Source: Alloboseaceae bacterium BT-24-1 (GTDB lineage: Bacteria > Pseudomonadota > Alphaproteobacteria > Rhizobiales > Beijerinckiaceae). From it: a stretch of DNA of 64,000 nt. Made by a program: the position numbers and the translations under genes. Under the pieces are notes generated by a model. The model was given only the letters and a program-made list of their open reading frames with translations, searched no databases and was not told the origin of the DNA. Of this stretch, positions 10,701 through 19,962 are shown piece by piece. Within the stretch, counting starts at the first letter, position 1. Each line of letters begins with the position of its first letter. The DNA lies in contig JAOYTL010000003.1 in NCBI GenBank assembly GCA_025846845.1, positions 1 through 64,000 on the forward strand, in the 5' to 3' direction.

Positions 10701-12329
10701 CTACCGCCCGGTCAGATAGCGCGCGAGCCCGGCCGTCGAGGAATCATGCGCATCCGCCGGCGCCTTGCCCTCGATCACCGGCAGCAGTGCCGTCGCCAGC
10801 TCCTTGCCGAGCTCGACGCCCCATTGGTCGAAGGCGTTGATATCGAACACCGCCGCCTCGACGAAGACGCGGTGCTCGTAGAGCGCGACGAGCCGCCCGA
10901 GCGTGAACGGGTCGAGCTTGCGATAGGCGATGGTCATGCTCGGCCGGTTGCCGGAGAACACCTTGTGCGGCGCGAGATGCTCGATCGCATCTGGCGCCAT
11001 TCCCTGCTTCGCGAGCTGCACCTTCGCCTCGTCGAGCGTGCGGCCCTTCATCATTGCCTCGCTCTGGGCGAGGCAGTTGGCGAGCAGCAGGCGATGCTGA
11101 TGGGCGAGCTCCGGCTCGTGGCCTTCAGCCGCGACCAGGAATTCGCAAGGGATGATGTCGGTGCCCTGGTGCAGCAGCTGGAAGAAGGCGTGCTGGCCGT
11201 TGGTGCCGGGCTCGCCCCAGACCAGCGGGCCGGTCGGCCGCGTCACCGCTCCGCCCGCCTTGTGTACGCGCTTGCCGTTCGACTCCATATCGAGCTGCTG
11301 CAGATAGGCCGGCAGTCGTGCAAGGCGCTGGTCATAAGGCAGGACCGCGCGGGCCGGATAGCCGCAGCTCTCGCGATGCCAGAGTCCGATCAGGCCGAAC
11401 AGCACCGGCAGGTTCTGAGCCAGCGGTGCGGTGCGGAAATGCTCGTCCATCGCATGCGCGCCGGCGAGGAAGGCGCGGAAGCTCTCGGGGCCGATCGCGA
11501 TCATCACCGGCAGGCCGATCGCCGACCAGACCGAATAGCGCCCGCCGACCCAGTCCCAGAAGCCGAAGATCCGGTCGGGCTGGATGCCGAAGGCCGCGAC
11601 CTTGTCGAGCGCGGTCGAGACCGCGACAAAATGCTTGGCCACCGCCTCTTCGCCGAGCGCGCCGGCGATCCAGCGCCGCGCGGTCGCGGCATTGGTCATG
11701 GTCTCGATCGTGGTGAAGCTCTTGGACGCGACGATCACCAGCGTCCGAGCGGGATCAAGCCTGGCCAGCGTATCGGCGATATGAGCACCGTCGATATTGG
11801 AGACGTAATGCAGGCGCGGCCCGTCATGATAGGGCGCGAGCGCCAGCGTCGCCATCACCGGGCCGAGATCCGAGCCGCCGATGCCGATATTGACGACATC
11901 GCTGAAGCGCTCGCCATCGGCCGCTGCGATCGCGCCACTGCGAATGCCCTCGGCAAAAGCGGCCATCCGCTCCAGCGTCGCATTGACCTCGGGCATGACG
12001 TCGATGCCGTCGACCTTGACCGGCCGGCCGGACTGGTTGCGCAGCGCCGTATGCAGCACAGCGCGCCCTTCCGTCGTGTTGATCGGCTCGCCCGCGAACA
12101 TCGCATCGCGCTTGGCCGCGACATCGGCCGCCTCGGCGAGCGCGAGCAGCAGCTCCACGGTCTCGGCCGTCACCGCCGTCTTGGAATAGTCGAGCAGCAG
12201 GTCGTCAAGCCGAGCCGAAAAGCTGGAAAAGCGCTGCGGATCGGCGGCAAAAAGCTCGCGCAGATGCTGCGAGACGGTTCGGGTGCGATGCGCGGCGAGA
12301 TCCGCCCAGGCCTTCTCCAGCACGATCAT
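10701..12329 (-). CDS. pgi: Glucose-6-phosphate isomerase
   Basis: This cytoplasmic 542-aa enzyme interconverts glucose 6-phosphate and fructose 6-phosphate. PGI signatures include VNIGIGGSDLGPVMATLAL, the phosphate-binding SKSFTTIETMTNA, the catalytic glutamate region MESNGKRVHKAG, and the histidine region NGQHAFFQLLHQG. Length matches the long bacterial form. The ATG at 12329 is preceded by GAGGAG. Codons extending 23 residues upstream look non-coding. It sits beside a sugar kinase gene and may feed the same central carbon metabolism. Confidence 0.95.
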   Translation of the reverse strand: MIVLEKAWADLAAHRTRTVSQHLRELFAADPQRFSSFSARLDDLLLDYSKTAVTAETVELLLALAEAADVAAKRDAMFAGEPINTTEGRAVLHTALRNQSGRPVKVDGIDVMPEVNATLERMAAFAEGIRSGAIAAADGERFSDVVNIGIGGSDLGPVMATLALAPYHDGPRLHYVSNIDGAHIADTLARLDPARTLVIVASKSFTTIETMTNAATARRWIAGALGEEAVAKHFVAVSTALDKVAAFGIQPDRIFGFWDWVGGRYSVWSAIGLPVMIAIGPESFRAFLAGAHAMDEHFRTAPLAQNLPVLFGLIGLWHRESCGYPARAVLPYDQRLARLPAYLQQLDMESNGKRVHKAGGAVTRPTGPLVWGEPGTNGQHAFFQLLHQGTDIIPCEFLVAAEGHEPELAHQHRLLLANCLAQSEAMMKGRTLDEAKVQLAKQGMAPDAIEHLAPHKVFSGNRPSMTIAYRKLDPFTLGRLVALYEHRVFVEAAVFDINAFDQWGVELGKELATALLPVIEGKAPADAHDSSTAGLARYLTGR

Positions 12330-12438
12330 TCTCCTCGATGCTTGCGAACGGCCGCGATGCGGCAAGCCGAGGTAGCATAGCGATAGCACCGAGGTCACGG
12401 CGGCAGCTGGGCAGGACGGCCATGCAGAAGGAGGATCG

Positions 12439-13392
12439 TCAGCCCAAATGGGCGAGCTCCGCCTCGACCTCTACCGCTTTCGGCAAGTCGGCGCCGCGAC
12501 GGCCGACCGTGATGGACGCGGCCATCGCGGCGTAGTTCAGCACTTCACTCAATGCCGCGTGATCGAGTGTGGCGACGCCTTCGATGCTCAGCCGATCCGT
12601 CTGCGAAAGCCGCGCGAGCAGTGCCGCATGGAAGCTGTCACCGGCACCGACCGTGTCGCGTACCTCGACAACCCTGGCCGGCGATTCGACCTGCCCGGCA
12701 GAGCAAAACCCGAGCGCACCTTCCGCTCCGCGCGTGATCACCACCAGCTTTGCGCCGAGCTCCAGCCAATAGGCCGCAGCCTCCTGCAGCGACAGCCTGC
12801 CATCCCAGGCGATGCGGATGTCCTCGTCGCTCACCTTGACGATGGTCGCGGCGCGATAGAACCGCTCGGCCGCGCGCGCCCACAGCGCCATGTCCGGCAC
12901 GACCCCCGGTCGCAGGTTTGGATCGACGCTGATCACCCGCCGGCCGTGCTCGCGCTCGGCCAGGAGAGCGAGGGTCGAACCAGTTGGCTCAACCGCCATG
13001 CTGTAGGAGCCGAAACTGAGCGCGCGCACCTCCGGCGGCAGCTCGGCCGGCAGCTCGGCCGGCGTCAGGAAGCGGTCGGCGGCACCTTCGCCATGGAAAC
13101 CGTAGCTCGGCTGCCCGTCCGCTCCTGTGGCGACCGCCGAGATCGTCGAGAGCCGATCGCTGCGGACAATCTGGCTGCCATCGACACCTTCCCGGCTCAG
13201 CCTCTCCGCGAGCATTGCGCCGATGCCATCGCGCGAGATCGCGCCAAGGAAGCCCACGGGCACACCGAGCCGCGCCAGGCCGATCGCGACATTGAAAGGC
13301 GAGCCGCCGGCGACGGCGCGTCCGGCCATCTCGGCCCCATCGGGAACATCAAGAAAGAGGTCGACCAGCGCCTCGCCGCAAACCAGGATCAT
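12439..13392 (-). CDS. PfkB-family carbohydrate kinase (fructokinase-like)
   Basis: This 317-aa ATP-dependent sugar kinase begins MILVCGEALVDLF, and the PfkB N-terminal glycine motif GGSPFNVAIGLARLG is at about residues 29-43. The C-terminal signature DTVGAGDSFHAAL contains the catalytic Asp. The start codon overlaps the stop of the IclR gene (ATGA), so regulator and kinase are co-translated. Fructokinase is the closest match in layout, but 2-keto-3-deoxygluconate kinase or another sugar cannot be excluded. Confidence 0.88.
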   Translation of the reverse strand: MILVCGEALVDLFLDVPDGAEMAGRAVAGGSPFNVAIGLARLGVPVGFLGAISRDGIGAMLAERLSREGVDGSQIVRSDRLSTISAVATGADGQPSYGFHGEGAADRFLTPAELPAELPPEVRALSFGSYSMAVEPTGSTLALLAEREHGRRVISVDPNLRPGVVPDMALWARAAERFYRAATIVKVSDEDIRIAWDGRLSLQEAAAYWLELGAKLVVITRGAEGALGFCSAGQVESPARVVEVRDTVGAGDSFHAALLARLSQTDRLSIEGVATLDHAALSEVLNYAAMAASITVGRRGADLPKAVEVEAELAHLG

Positions 13393-14243
13393 GACACGGT
13401 GCTCAGGCTGCGTGAGGGATGGCGCAAGGCCGGGTCGAACGGATTGAGCATGGCGCCCAATGCCGCCGCCTCCGCCTTCAGAATGGCAACGACGCCAGGC
13501 AGGCGCTCGGCATGCAACCGGTCCGCCAGCGTGCCGACGCTGAGCGCCGCGACGACCCGGCCCTGCGCATCGAAGATCGGCACGCCCAGGCCCGCCATGC
13601 CTGGGATCAGCCCGGTATTGAGATTGACCCAGCCCTGCATGCGGGCTGCCTCGAGCGCGACGCGAAGAGCCGCCTCGTCGAGGAAACCACGATCGAGCAG
13701 GCGCGGCACGTTGAAGCGGATCACCGCCTCGCGCTCGGCCTCGGGCAGATGGGCGAGGATGGCGAGACTCCCTTGCCCGAGCCCGAGCGGCACCTTGCCG
13801 CCGATGTCGCCGGTGAAGGAGCGGATCGGGAATGGCCCCTCGATCCGGTCGAGGCAAACAGCATCATAGCCGTTGCGGACCAAGAGAAAGATCGTGTCGG
13901 TCAGCGTTGCCGAGAGGCGCAGGAGCACCGGCTTGGCAAGATCGCGCAGGCCGCCGGCTTGGCCGGCGCGGGCTGCCAGGACGAAGAAATCGAGCGCCAG
14001 CCGGTAGCGCTTACCGGCCTGCTCAACGAAGCCCTCAGCAGCGAGATCCTGCAAGGCGCGGTGCGCCGTCGGCTGGCTGCAGCCGGCCTGCTCGGCAAGA
14101 TCCTTCAGGCGGATGCCGCCGGCATCGGCCGCGCCGACGAGGCGTAGCAGGCCGAGCGCGCGGCGCAGGCCGGACAGGGGCTCGGCAGAATCACTCACCC
14201 GCCTAGAATAATCTGAACTGCAGCAAGTGCCAGTAAATTTCAT
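13389..14243 (-). CDS. IclR-family transcriptional regulator
   Basis: The 284-aa protein has an N-terminal winged helix (IRLKDLAEQAGCSQPTAHRA) and a C-terminal GAF-like effector domain ending with GVPIFDAQGRVVAALSVG. The start is uncertain. The ATG at 14243 lacks a clear ribosome-binding site, and a GTG at 14198 would shorten the protein by 15 residues. It diverges from the polyamine/opine-type transporter and overlaps the downstream kinase gene. An inverted repeat in the shared intergenic region (14278-14303) is a candidate operator. Confidence 0.87.
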   Translation of the reverse strand: MKFTGTCCSSDYSRRVSDSAEPLSGLRRALGLLRLVGAADAGGIRLKDLAEQAGCSQPTAHRALQDLAAEGFVEQAGKRYRLALDFFVLAARAGQAGGLRDLAKPVLLRLSATLTDTIFLLVRNGYDAVCLDRIEGPFPIRSFTGDIGGKVPLGLGQGSLAILAHLPEAEREAVIRFNVPRLLDRGFLDEAALRVALEAARMQGWVNLNTGLIPGMAGLGVPIFDAQGRVVAALSVGTLADRLHAERLPGVVAILKAEAAALGAMLNPFDPALRHPSRSLSTVS

Positions 14244-14277
14244 ATATCGGAATTACAAATAGAAAAATTCTTTCATA

Positions 14278-14303
14278 TGGAATTGTTCGTTGACGAAATT
14301 CCA
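14278..14303. promoter_or_regulatory. Candidate operator in the IclR / ABC transporter divergent region
   Basis: Perfect 7-bp arms TGGAATT and AATTCCA are separated by 12 nt. A second, slightly offset repeat (TTCGT-TG-ACGAA) lies inside. The site is in an AT-rich stretch between the divergent IclR gene and the transporter ATPase, 74 nt upstream of the ATPase start. Assignment to the adjacent IclR protein is inferred from position. Confidence 0.55.
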
Positions 14304-14376
14304 CTCCTGCCGCTTCCTCCCAGCACACGGCAAGAGACCCCGATGAGCGGGCGGGGCGAGCCAAGCGGGAGAGGTC

Positions 14377-15432
14377 ATGAGCTTCCTGACGCTGGAGAAG
14401 CTGAGCAAGGTCTATGGCGATTTCGCCGCCGCGCGCGACATCGACCTCAACGTCGCCAAGGGCGAGTTCGTCTCGCTGCTCGGCCCCTCCGGCTGCGGCA
14501 AGACCACGACGCTGCAGATGATCGCCGGGCTGATTGAGCCGACCACCGGCACGATCATGCTCGATGGCAGCGACATCACCCGCGAGAAGCCGAACAGGCG
14601 CGGCCTCGGTATCGTCTTCCAGAGCTATGCGCTCTTCCCGCATATGACGGTGGCGCAGAACGTCGCCTTCGGGCTGGAGATGCGCAAGATCGCCAAGGCC
14701 GAGCGCGACGAGCGGGTCAAGGCCATGCTCGCCCTCGTCCATCTCGCTGCGTTCGCCGAGCGCTATCCGCGCCAGCTTTCCGGCGGCCAGCGTCAGCGCG
14801 TCGCCATCGCCCGCGCTTTGGTCATCCAGCCGCCGGTGCTGCTGCTCGACGAGCCGCTCTCCAATCTCGACGCCAAACTGCGCGAGGAGATGCAGTTCGA
14901 GCTGCGCCGCATCCAGCAGCGCGTCGGCACCACCACGATCATGGTGACGCATGACCAGGCCGAGGCGCTCTCGATCAGCGACCGCGTCGTCGTGATGGAG
15001 CAGGGCCGGATGACGCAGGTCGACGCGCCCTACAAGCTCTACGAGAACCCGGCGACACCGTTCATCTCGACCTTCGTCGGCAAGATGAACCGGCTGGAGG
15101 GCATCTGGCGCAAGGGCGCGGCGGAGGTCGCCGGGATTGCCCTGCCGGCCGAAGCCGGCGGGCTGGCCGAGGGCGCAGCCATCGCAGTGTCGATCCGCCC
15201 AGAGAAGCTCGTGCTGAAGACGCCAGGCCAGGGCCGCATTGACGGCACGATCGCCAATCGCTTCTTCCTTGGCGGCAGCTGGCTGTTCACGGTCGAGACC
15301 GCGGCCGGGGCGATCCTGGTCTCGGCGCCGAACGATGGCGAGGAGCCGGCCCGTGAGGGCGCAAAGGTCGCGCTCGACTGGGCCCCGGCCAGCCTGCGCA
15401 TCGAGCCGCTGGCGCAGGGAGCGGCGGCATGA
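14377..15432 (+). CDS. ABC transporter ATP-binding protein (PotA/spermidine-putrescine class)
   Basis: This 351-aa ATPase is the first gene of a seven-gene operon. It carries Walker A GPSGCGKTT, the Q-loop VFQSYALFPHM, the signature LSGGQRQRVAIARAL and Walker B VLLLDEPLSNLDAKLR. A C-terminal TOBE domain contains SIRPEKLVL. GGGAGAGGTC precedes the ATG. PotA-class ATPases serve polyamine, opine and other small cationic substrate importers. The linked dehydrogenase genes point to an opine or amino-acid derivative rather than spermidine. Confidence 0.92.
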   Translation: MSFLTLEKLSKVYGDFAAARDIDLNVAKGEFVSLLGPSGCGKTTTLQMIAGLIEPTTGTIMLDGSDITREKPNRRGLGIVFQSYALFPHMTVAQNVAFGLEMRKIAKAERDERVKAMLALVHLAAFAERYPRQLSGGQRQRVAIARALVIQPPVLLLDEPLSNLDAKLREEMQFELRRIQQRVGTTTIMVTHDQAEALSISDRVVVMEQGRMTQVDAPYKLYENPATPFISTFVGKMNRLEGIWRKGAAEVAGIALPAEAGGLAEGAAIAVSIRPEKLVLKTPGQGRIDGTIANRFFLGGSWLFTVETAAGAILVSAPNDGEEPAREGAKVALDWAPASLRIEPLAQGAAA

Positions 15433-16286
15433 GCGTCGGGCGCTCCGCGGCGACACCGTTCTGGCTCGCCGGGCCGGGCGCGCTGCTCTTCCTCGGACTC
15501 GTCGTCCTGCCGCTCGTGCTGACGGTGATCCTGTCCTTCCACGTCTACGACCATACCACCGGCATCAAGAACGAGTTCACCCTCGCCCATTATGCCGCGG
15601 TGTTCTCGGACGAGTACTATCTCGGCATCTTCTGGCGCACGCTGCGGCTCGCAGGCCTGACCACGCTGATCTGCGTCCTGATCGGCGCCCCCGAGGCCTA
15701 TATCCTGTCGCGGATGCGCGACCCCTGGCGCTCGGTCTTCCTTTTGGTGATCATCGGACCGCTCCTGGTCTCGGTCGTCGTCCGCGCCTTCGGCTGGAGC
15801 ATGCTGCTCGGCTCGACCGGCCTCGTGAACCAGGCGCTGCAGGGCCTCGGCTTCGACAGTGTGCGCCTGCTTTACACCGAGACCGCGATCGTGATCGCGC
15901 TCGTCCACGTCATGCTGCCCTTCATGGTGATCCCGGTCTGGACGGCGCTGCAGAAGCTCGACCCGATGGTCGAGGCCGCCGCCTGGAGTCTAGGCGCCTC
16001 GCACTTCACCGCCTTGCGCCGCGTGGTGCTGCCGCAGGTCTCGCTCGGCATGCTCTCGGGCAGCCTGATCGTCTTCGGCCTCTCGGCTAGCGCCTTCGCC
16101 ATCCCCGGTCTGCTCGGCGGACGCCGGCTCAAGATGGCGGCGACTTTGGTCTATGACGAGTACATGCACGAGCTGAACTGGCCGCTCGGCGCGACGATCG
16201 CGATCATCGTCCTCGTCGCCAACCTCGTGATCATGCTGGCCTATAACCGCGTCATCGAGACGCGCGCCCGCAAGGCTTTGGGGTGA
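15429..16286 (+). CDS. ABC transporter permease (PotB class)
   Basis: This 285-aa inner-membrane subunit has about six membrane helices, beginning with ALLFLGLVVLPLVLTVIL. The EAA docking motif is EAAAWSLGASHFTALRRVVL. It overlaps the ATPase gene by an ATGA and the next permease gene by a GTGA, so the three are translationally coupled. It forms the channel together with the PotC-class partner. Confidence 0.92.
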   Translation: MSVGRSAATPFWLAGPGALLFLGLVVLPLVLTVILSFHVYDHTTGIKNEFTLAHYAAVFSDEYYLGIFWRTLRLAGLTTLICVLIGAPEAYILSRMRDPWRSVFLLVIIGPLLVSVVVRAFGWSMLLGSTGLVNQALQGLGFDSVRLLYTETAIVIALVHVMLPFMVIPVWTALQKLDPMVEAAAWSLGASHFTALRRVVLPQVSLGMLSGSLIVFGLSASAFAIPGLLGGRRLKMAATLVYDEYMHELNWPLGATIAIIVLVANLVIMLAYNRVIETRARKALG

Positions 16287-17086
16287 GCGCCATGCAGAAG
16301 AACGGCCCGATCGCGCTCCTCTTCCACACCCTCGTCGTCGCCTTCGTGCTGGCGCCGCTGGTGGTGATCTGCCTCGTCGCCTTCACGCCGGAGAACACGC
16401 TCTCGATCCCGACCACCAGCTTCTCGCTGCGCTGGTTCCGCGAGATCTTCCGCCACCCCGACTTCGTCGCCTCCTTCGTCAACAGCCTGTGGCTGGCGAC
16501 GCTCGCCGCGACCCTCTCGGTCGCAATCTCGGTACCGGCCGCTCTCGCCATCGACCGGTACGAGTTTCCCGGCCGCGATGCGCTGAACGCGCTCTTCCTC
16601 TCGCCGCTGATCATCCCGCATCTCGTGCTCGGCGTCGCTTTCCTGCGGCTCTTCGCACTGATCGGCGCGACCGGCAGCTTCGGCTGGCTCGTCGCGTGCC
16701 ATGTCGTGGTGATCACGCCCTATGTGCTGCGGCTGGTGATGGCATCCTTCACCGGGCTCGACCGCTCGGCCGAGCAGGCGGCGATGACGCTCGGCGCCTC
16801 GCACTGGACGGTGTTCCGCCGCGTCACTGCACCGATGATCCTGCCCGGCATCACCGGTGGCTGGCTGCTCGCCTTCATCAACAGCTTCGACGAACTCACC
16901 ATGTCGATCTTCGTAACCTCGCCGCAGACGGTGACCCTGCCGGTGCGCATGTACATGTACGCGACCGAATCCATCGACCCGATGATGGCCGCGGTCTCGG
17001 CGCTGATGATCGCGCTGACCGCCGCCGCCATGCTGGTGCTCGACCGTGCCTTCGGCCTCGACAAGATCCTGGTCGGGCAGAAGTGA
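16283..17086 (+). CDS. ABC transporter permease (PotC class)
   Basis: This 267-aa inner-membrane permease has an EAA motif in EQAAMTLGASHWTVFRRVTA. The GTG at 16283 overlaps the upstream stop codon; an ATG at 16292 would remove three residues. It is followed 1 nt later by the ferredoxin-like subunit gene of the linked dehydrogenase, so transport and oxidation of the same substrate are probably coordinated. Confidence 0.92.
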   Translation: MSAMQKNGPIALLFHTLVVAFVLAPLVVICLVAFTPENTLSIPTTSFSLRWFREIFRHPDFVASFVNSLWLATLAATLSVAISVPAALAIDRYEFPGRDALNALFLSPLIIPHLVLGVAFLRLFALIGATGSFGWLVACHVVVITPYVLRLVMASFTGLDRSAEQAAMTLGASHWTVFRRVTAPMILPGITGGWLLAFINSFDELTMSIFVTSPQTVTLPVRMYMYATESIDPMMAAVSALMIALTAAAMLVLDRAFGLDKILVGQK

Positions 17087-17087
17087 C

Positions 17088-17378
17088 ATGCCGCTCCTGC
17101 ATCGCCTCGTCCGTGCCGACCATCCGTCCATCCCGTTCACGCTGGACGGTACTCCCTGCGAGGCCAGAGCCGGCGACACCGTCCTGACCGCGATCCTCAC
17201 CCAGGCCGATCGCCTGCGCCTCAGCGAATTCACGGCCTCGCCGCGCGCCGGCTTCTGCCAGATGGGCGCCTGTCAGGATTGCTGGGTCGTGCTCGAAAGC
17301 GGCGAGCGCCTGCGCGCCTGCTCGACCGCGCTCAGCCCCGGCATGCGCATCCTCACCCGCCGCGCGAGGGTGGCATGA
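17088..17378 (+). CDS. [2Fe-2S]-binding subunit of an HcnA/opine-oxidase-like dehydrogenase
   Basis: This small 96-aa protein has a ferredoxin-like [2Fe-2S] fold. The cluster cysteines are FCQMGACQDCWV and a later RACSTA. It matches the gamma-type subunit of membrane-associated amine dehydrogenases such as hydrogen cyanide synthase HcnA, opine oxidase and D-hydroxyproline dehydrogenase. I chose the ATG at 17088, immediately after the permease stop; the frame extends upstream only inside the permease gene. Its stop overlaps the start of the next subunit gene. Confidence 0.88.
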   Translation: MPLLHRLVRADHPSIPFTLDGTPCEARAGDTVLTAILTQADRLRLSEFTASPRAGFCQMGACQDCWVVLESGERLRACSTALSPGMRILTRRARVA

Positions 17379-18775
17379 GTGCGCATTCGACCAGCGAGCG
17401 CCCACAGCCGCTGATCGTCGGCGCCGGCCCGGCCGGCATCCGGGCGGCGCAGGCGCTGGTCGCGGCTGGCCTGCGCCCACTGGTGGTCGACGAAGCGCCC
17501 GCCTGCGGCGGCCAGATCTATCGCCAGCGCCTCGTCCCGGATGGCCGCAGCAGCCGCGACCTCTACGGCTCGGAAGCCGCCAAGGCAGAAGCGCTGCATC
17601 GCGACTTCGCCGCGCTCGACGGCAAGCTCGACTACTGGCCGCAGGCGCTGCTCTGGAACCTGCGCGATGGCCGCGCCGACATCATGGTCGCGGGCACCAG
17701 CCGCCAGGTCGCCCATGACGGGCTCATCCTTGCGACCGGCGCGACCGACCGAACCTTGCCGATCCCCGGCTGGACCTTGCCCGGCGTCTTCACCCTGGGC
17801 GGCGCCCAGATCGCGCTGAAAAGCCAGGGTTGCGCCATCGGCTCTCGTATCGTCTTCCTCGGCTCCGGGCCGCTGCTCTATCTCGTCGCCTGGCAGTACA
17901 TGAAGGCCGGCGCCAACGTCGCCGCCGTGCTCGACACCGCGCCCTTCGCCGCCAAGTTCAACCTGCTGCGCGGCCTGCCGCTCTTCCCGGCCATCGTGCT
18001 GCGCGGCATGCGGATGACCGCAGAATTGAAGCTGGCCGGCATCGCCTTGCACTACGGCGTAGGCGATGTCCGCATCAAGGGCTCGGACAAGGTCGATGCG
18101 GTCGCCTGGCGCAAGGACGGCCTGGAGCATCGCCTTGCCTGCGACGGCATCGGCTACGGCCTTGCCCTGCGCTCCGAAACCCAGCTCGCCGACCTCGCCG
18201 GCTGCCGCTTCGCCTTCAACCAGCGCGACCGTGCCCTCCTGCCCAAGCACGACGCCGCCGGCCGCACCAGCGTGCCCGGCGTCTATCTCGCCGGCGACGG
18301 CGCCGGCATCGCCGGTGCGGATGCGGCCGAACGCGCCGGCGAACGTGCGGCGCTCGCGCTGCTGCAGGATCGCGGCCTGCCGCATGATCCGACCCGCGCC
18401 GCAACGCTGGAAGCGGAGCTCGCCCGCATCGGCCGCTTCCGCGACGTGCTCGAAGCCGCCTTCCCCTTCCCGGCGCATTGGGTGAAGAACACCGCCGATG
18501 CGACCACGCTCTGCCGCTGCGAGGAGATCACTGCCGGCGAGGTCCGCGCCGCCATTAGCCGCTTCGGCGTGCATGAGCTTAACCGGCTGAAGGCCGTGAG
18601 CCGCGTCGGCATGGGCCGCTGCCAAGGCCGCGTCTGCGGCGCCGCCGCAGCCGAATTGCTGGCGCATGAGACGAACCGTGGCGTCGAAGCCGTCGGCCGT
18701 TTGCGCAGCCAGGCGCCGGTCAAGCCGGTGCCGCTGACGCTCGCGCTCGCGGCGCAGCGGGAGGCGGCGGAATGA
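17375..18775 (+). CDS. FAD/NAD(P)-binding subunit, HcnB/OoxA-like, with C-terminal BFD-type [2Fe-2S] domain
   Basis: This 466-aa flavoprotein opens with the dinucleotide motif IVGAGPAGIRAAQAL. A later YLAGDGAGIAGADAA motif completes the FAD site. The C-terminus carries a bacterioferritin-associated-ferredoxin-like cluster: LCRCEE near residue 380 and the GRCQGRVCG segment near 415. Together these define the alpha subunit of HcnABC/opine-oxidase-type enzymes, which pass electrons from an imino-acid-forming oxidation to the respiratory chain. ATGA overlaps link it to both neighbours. The physiological substrate is not determined by sequence. Confidence 0.88.
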   Translation: MSAHSTSERPQPLIVGAGPAGIRAAQALVAAGLRPLVVDEAPACGGQIYRQRLVPDGRSSRDLYGSEAAKAEALHRDFAALDGKLDYWPQALLWNLRDGRADIMVAGTSRQVAHDGLILATGATDRTLPIPGWTLPGVFTLGGAQIALKSQGCAIGSRIVFLGSGPLLYLVAWQYMKAGANVAAVLDTAPFAAKFNLLRGLPLFPAIVLRGMRMTAELKLAGIALHYGVGDVRIKGSDKVDAVAWRKDGLEHRLACDGIGYGLALRSETQLADLAGCRFAFNQRDRALLPKHDAAGRTSVPGVYLAGDGAGIAGADAAERAGERAALALLQDRGLPHDPTRAATLEAELARIGRFRDVLEAAFPFPAHWVKNTADATTLCRCEEITAGEVRAAISRFGVHELNRLKAVSRVGMGRCQGRVCGAAAAELLAHETNRGVEAVGRLRSQAPVKPVPLTLALAAQREAAE

Positions 18776-19962
18776 TCCGGCGGCTCGAAGTCGACGTCGC
18801 GATCATCGGCGGCGGCCTCGTCGGCTCCTCGGCTGCGCTGGCGCTGCGCGGCATGGGTTTTTCCGTCGCCTTGCTCGACAAGGGTTTTTGCGGCGCGCAG
18901 GCCTCGGGCGTGAACTATGGCGGCGTCCGTCGCCAGGGCCGGCCGATCGAGCAGTTGCCGCTGTCGCAGCGGGCCCATGCCGTCTGGCCGCGGCTCAGGG
19001 CGCTGATCGGCATCGACGGCGAGTTCCTGCGCTCAGGCCATCTCAAACTCGCCCGCGACGAGGCCGACATGGCCTCGCTCGAAGCTTATGCCGAGGCCGT
19101 TGCTGAACAAGGCCTCGATCTCGAGCTGATCGGCCATAACGGCTTGCGCGAGCGCTTCGGCTGGATCGGCGCCGGCGTCGTCGGCGCCTCCTTCTGCCCC
19201 GGCGACGGCCATGCCAATCCGCGCCTGGTCGCGACCGGTTTTGCCGCCGCGGCGCGCCGGGCCGGCGTCGAGGTGCTGGAGAACACGGCCGTCGAGGGCG
19301 TGACCCGCGACGGCGAGGGTTTCGCGCTGGAGGCAGCCGGCAATCTGTCGCTTCGCTCCCGCTTCGTCATCAACAGCGCCGGCGCCTGGGCCGCCCCTTT
19401 CGCCGAGAGCTTCGGCGAGCCGGTGCCGCTCTCGCGCATCTACCCCTCCATGGTCGTCACCGAGCCGATGGAACAGGTGATGTCAGTCAATATCGGCATG
19501 GAGGGCGGCGGCATCTATACCCGCCAGGTCGAGCGCGGCAATATCGTCGTCGGTGGTGAGCGCGCTCTGCCGCTCAACGATCCCGATTTCTCCCGGCCGC
19601 GCGGCGATGGCGCGATCGCGATCATGAACAACGCTGCCGCACTGTTCCCCGGCTTGCGCCATGCCCAGGCCATCCGCTTCTGGAGCGGCACGGAAGGGGC
19701 CATGCCGGACAAGAACCCGGTGGTCGGCCCGAGCGGGACGACGCCCGGCCTGATCCACGCCTTCGGCTTCACCGGCGCCGGCTTCCAGATCGCGCCCGGC
19801 GTTGGCGAGGTGCTCGCCGAGATCGTCCGGGGTGGCGAGACGCAGACCCCGATCGCGGCCTTCTCGATCGGCCGCTTCAGCAAAATTTCCGCCCGCACCG
19901 GCGCTGGCTCGGGTGCGGGGCAAAACCAAGAGCCACATTACAGAGGGGAGTTGAGACCATGA
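18772..19962 (+). CDS. FAD-dependent amine oxidoreductase, HcnC/OoxB/DadA-like catalytic subunit
   Basis: This 396-aa protein of the D-amino-acid-oxidase fold begins with VDVAIIGGGLVGSSAALAL. The C-terminal FAD contact is in AFGFTGAGFQIAPGVGE. It is the catalytic flavin subunit expected to oxidise the C-N bond of the imported substrate. A Gly-rich, low-complexity C-terminal tail of about 25 residues extends past the usual end. It overlaps the HcnB-like gene and the solute-binding-protein gene by four bases each. Confidence 0.88.
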   Translation: MIRRLEVDVAIIGGGLVGSSAALALRGMGFSVALLDKGFCGAQASGVNYGGVRRQGRPIEQLPLSQRAHAVWPRLRALIGIDGEFLRSGHLKLARDEADMASLEAYAEAVAEQGLDLELIGHNGLRERFGWIGAGVVGASFCPGDGHANPRLVATGFAAAARRAGVEVLENTAVEGVTRDGEGFALEAAGNLSLRSRFVINSAGAWAAPFAESFGEPVPLSRIYPSMVVTEPMEQVMSVNIGMEGGGIYTRQVERGNIVVGGERALPLNDPDFSRPRGDGAIAIMNNAAALFPGLRHAQAIRFWSGTEGAMPDKNPVVGPSGTTPGLIHAFGFTGAGFQIAPGVGEVLAEIVRGGETQTPIAAFSIGRFSKISARTGAGSGAGQNQEPHYRGELRP

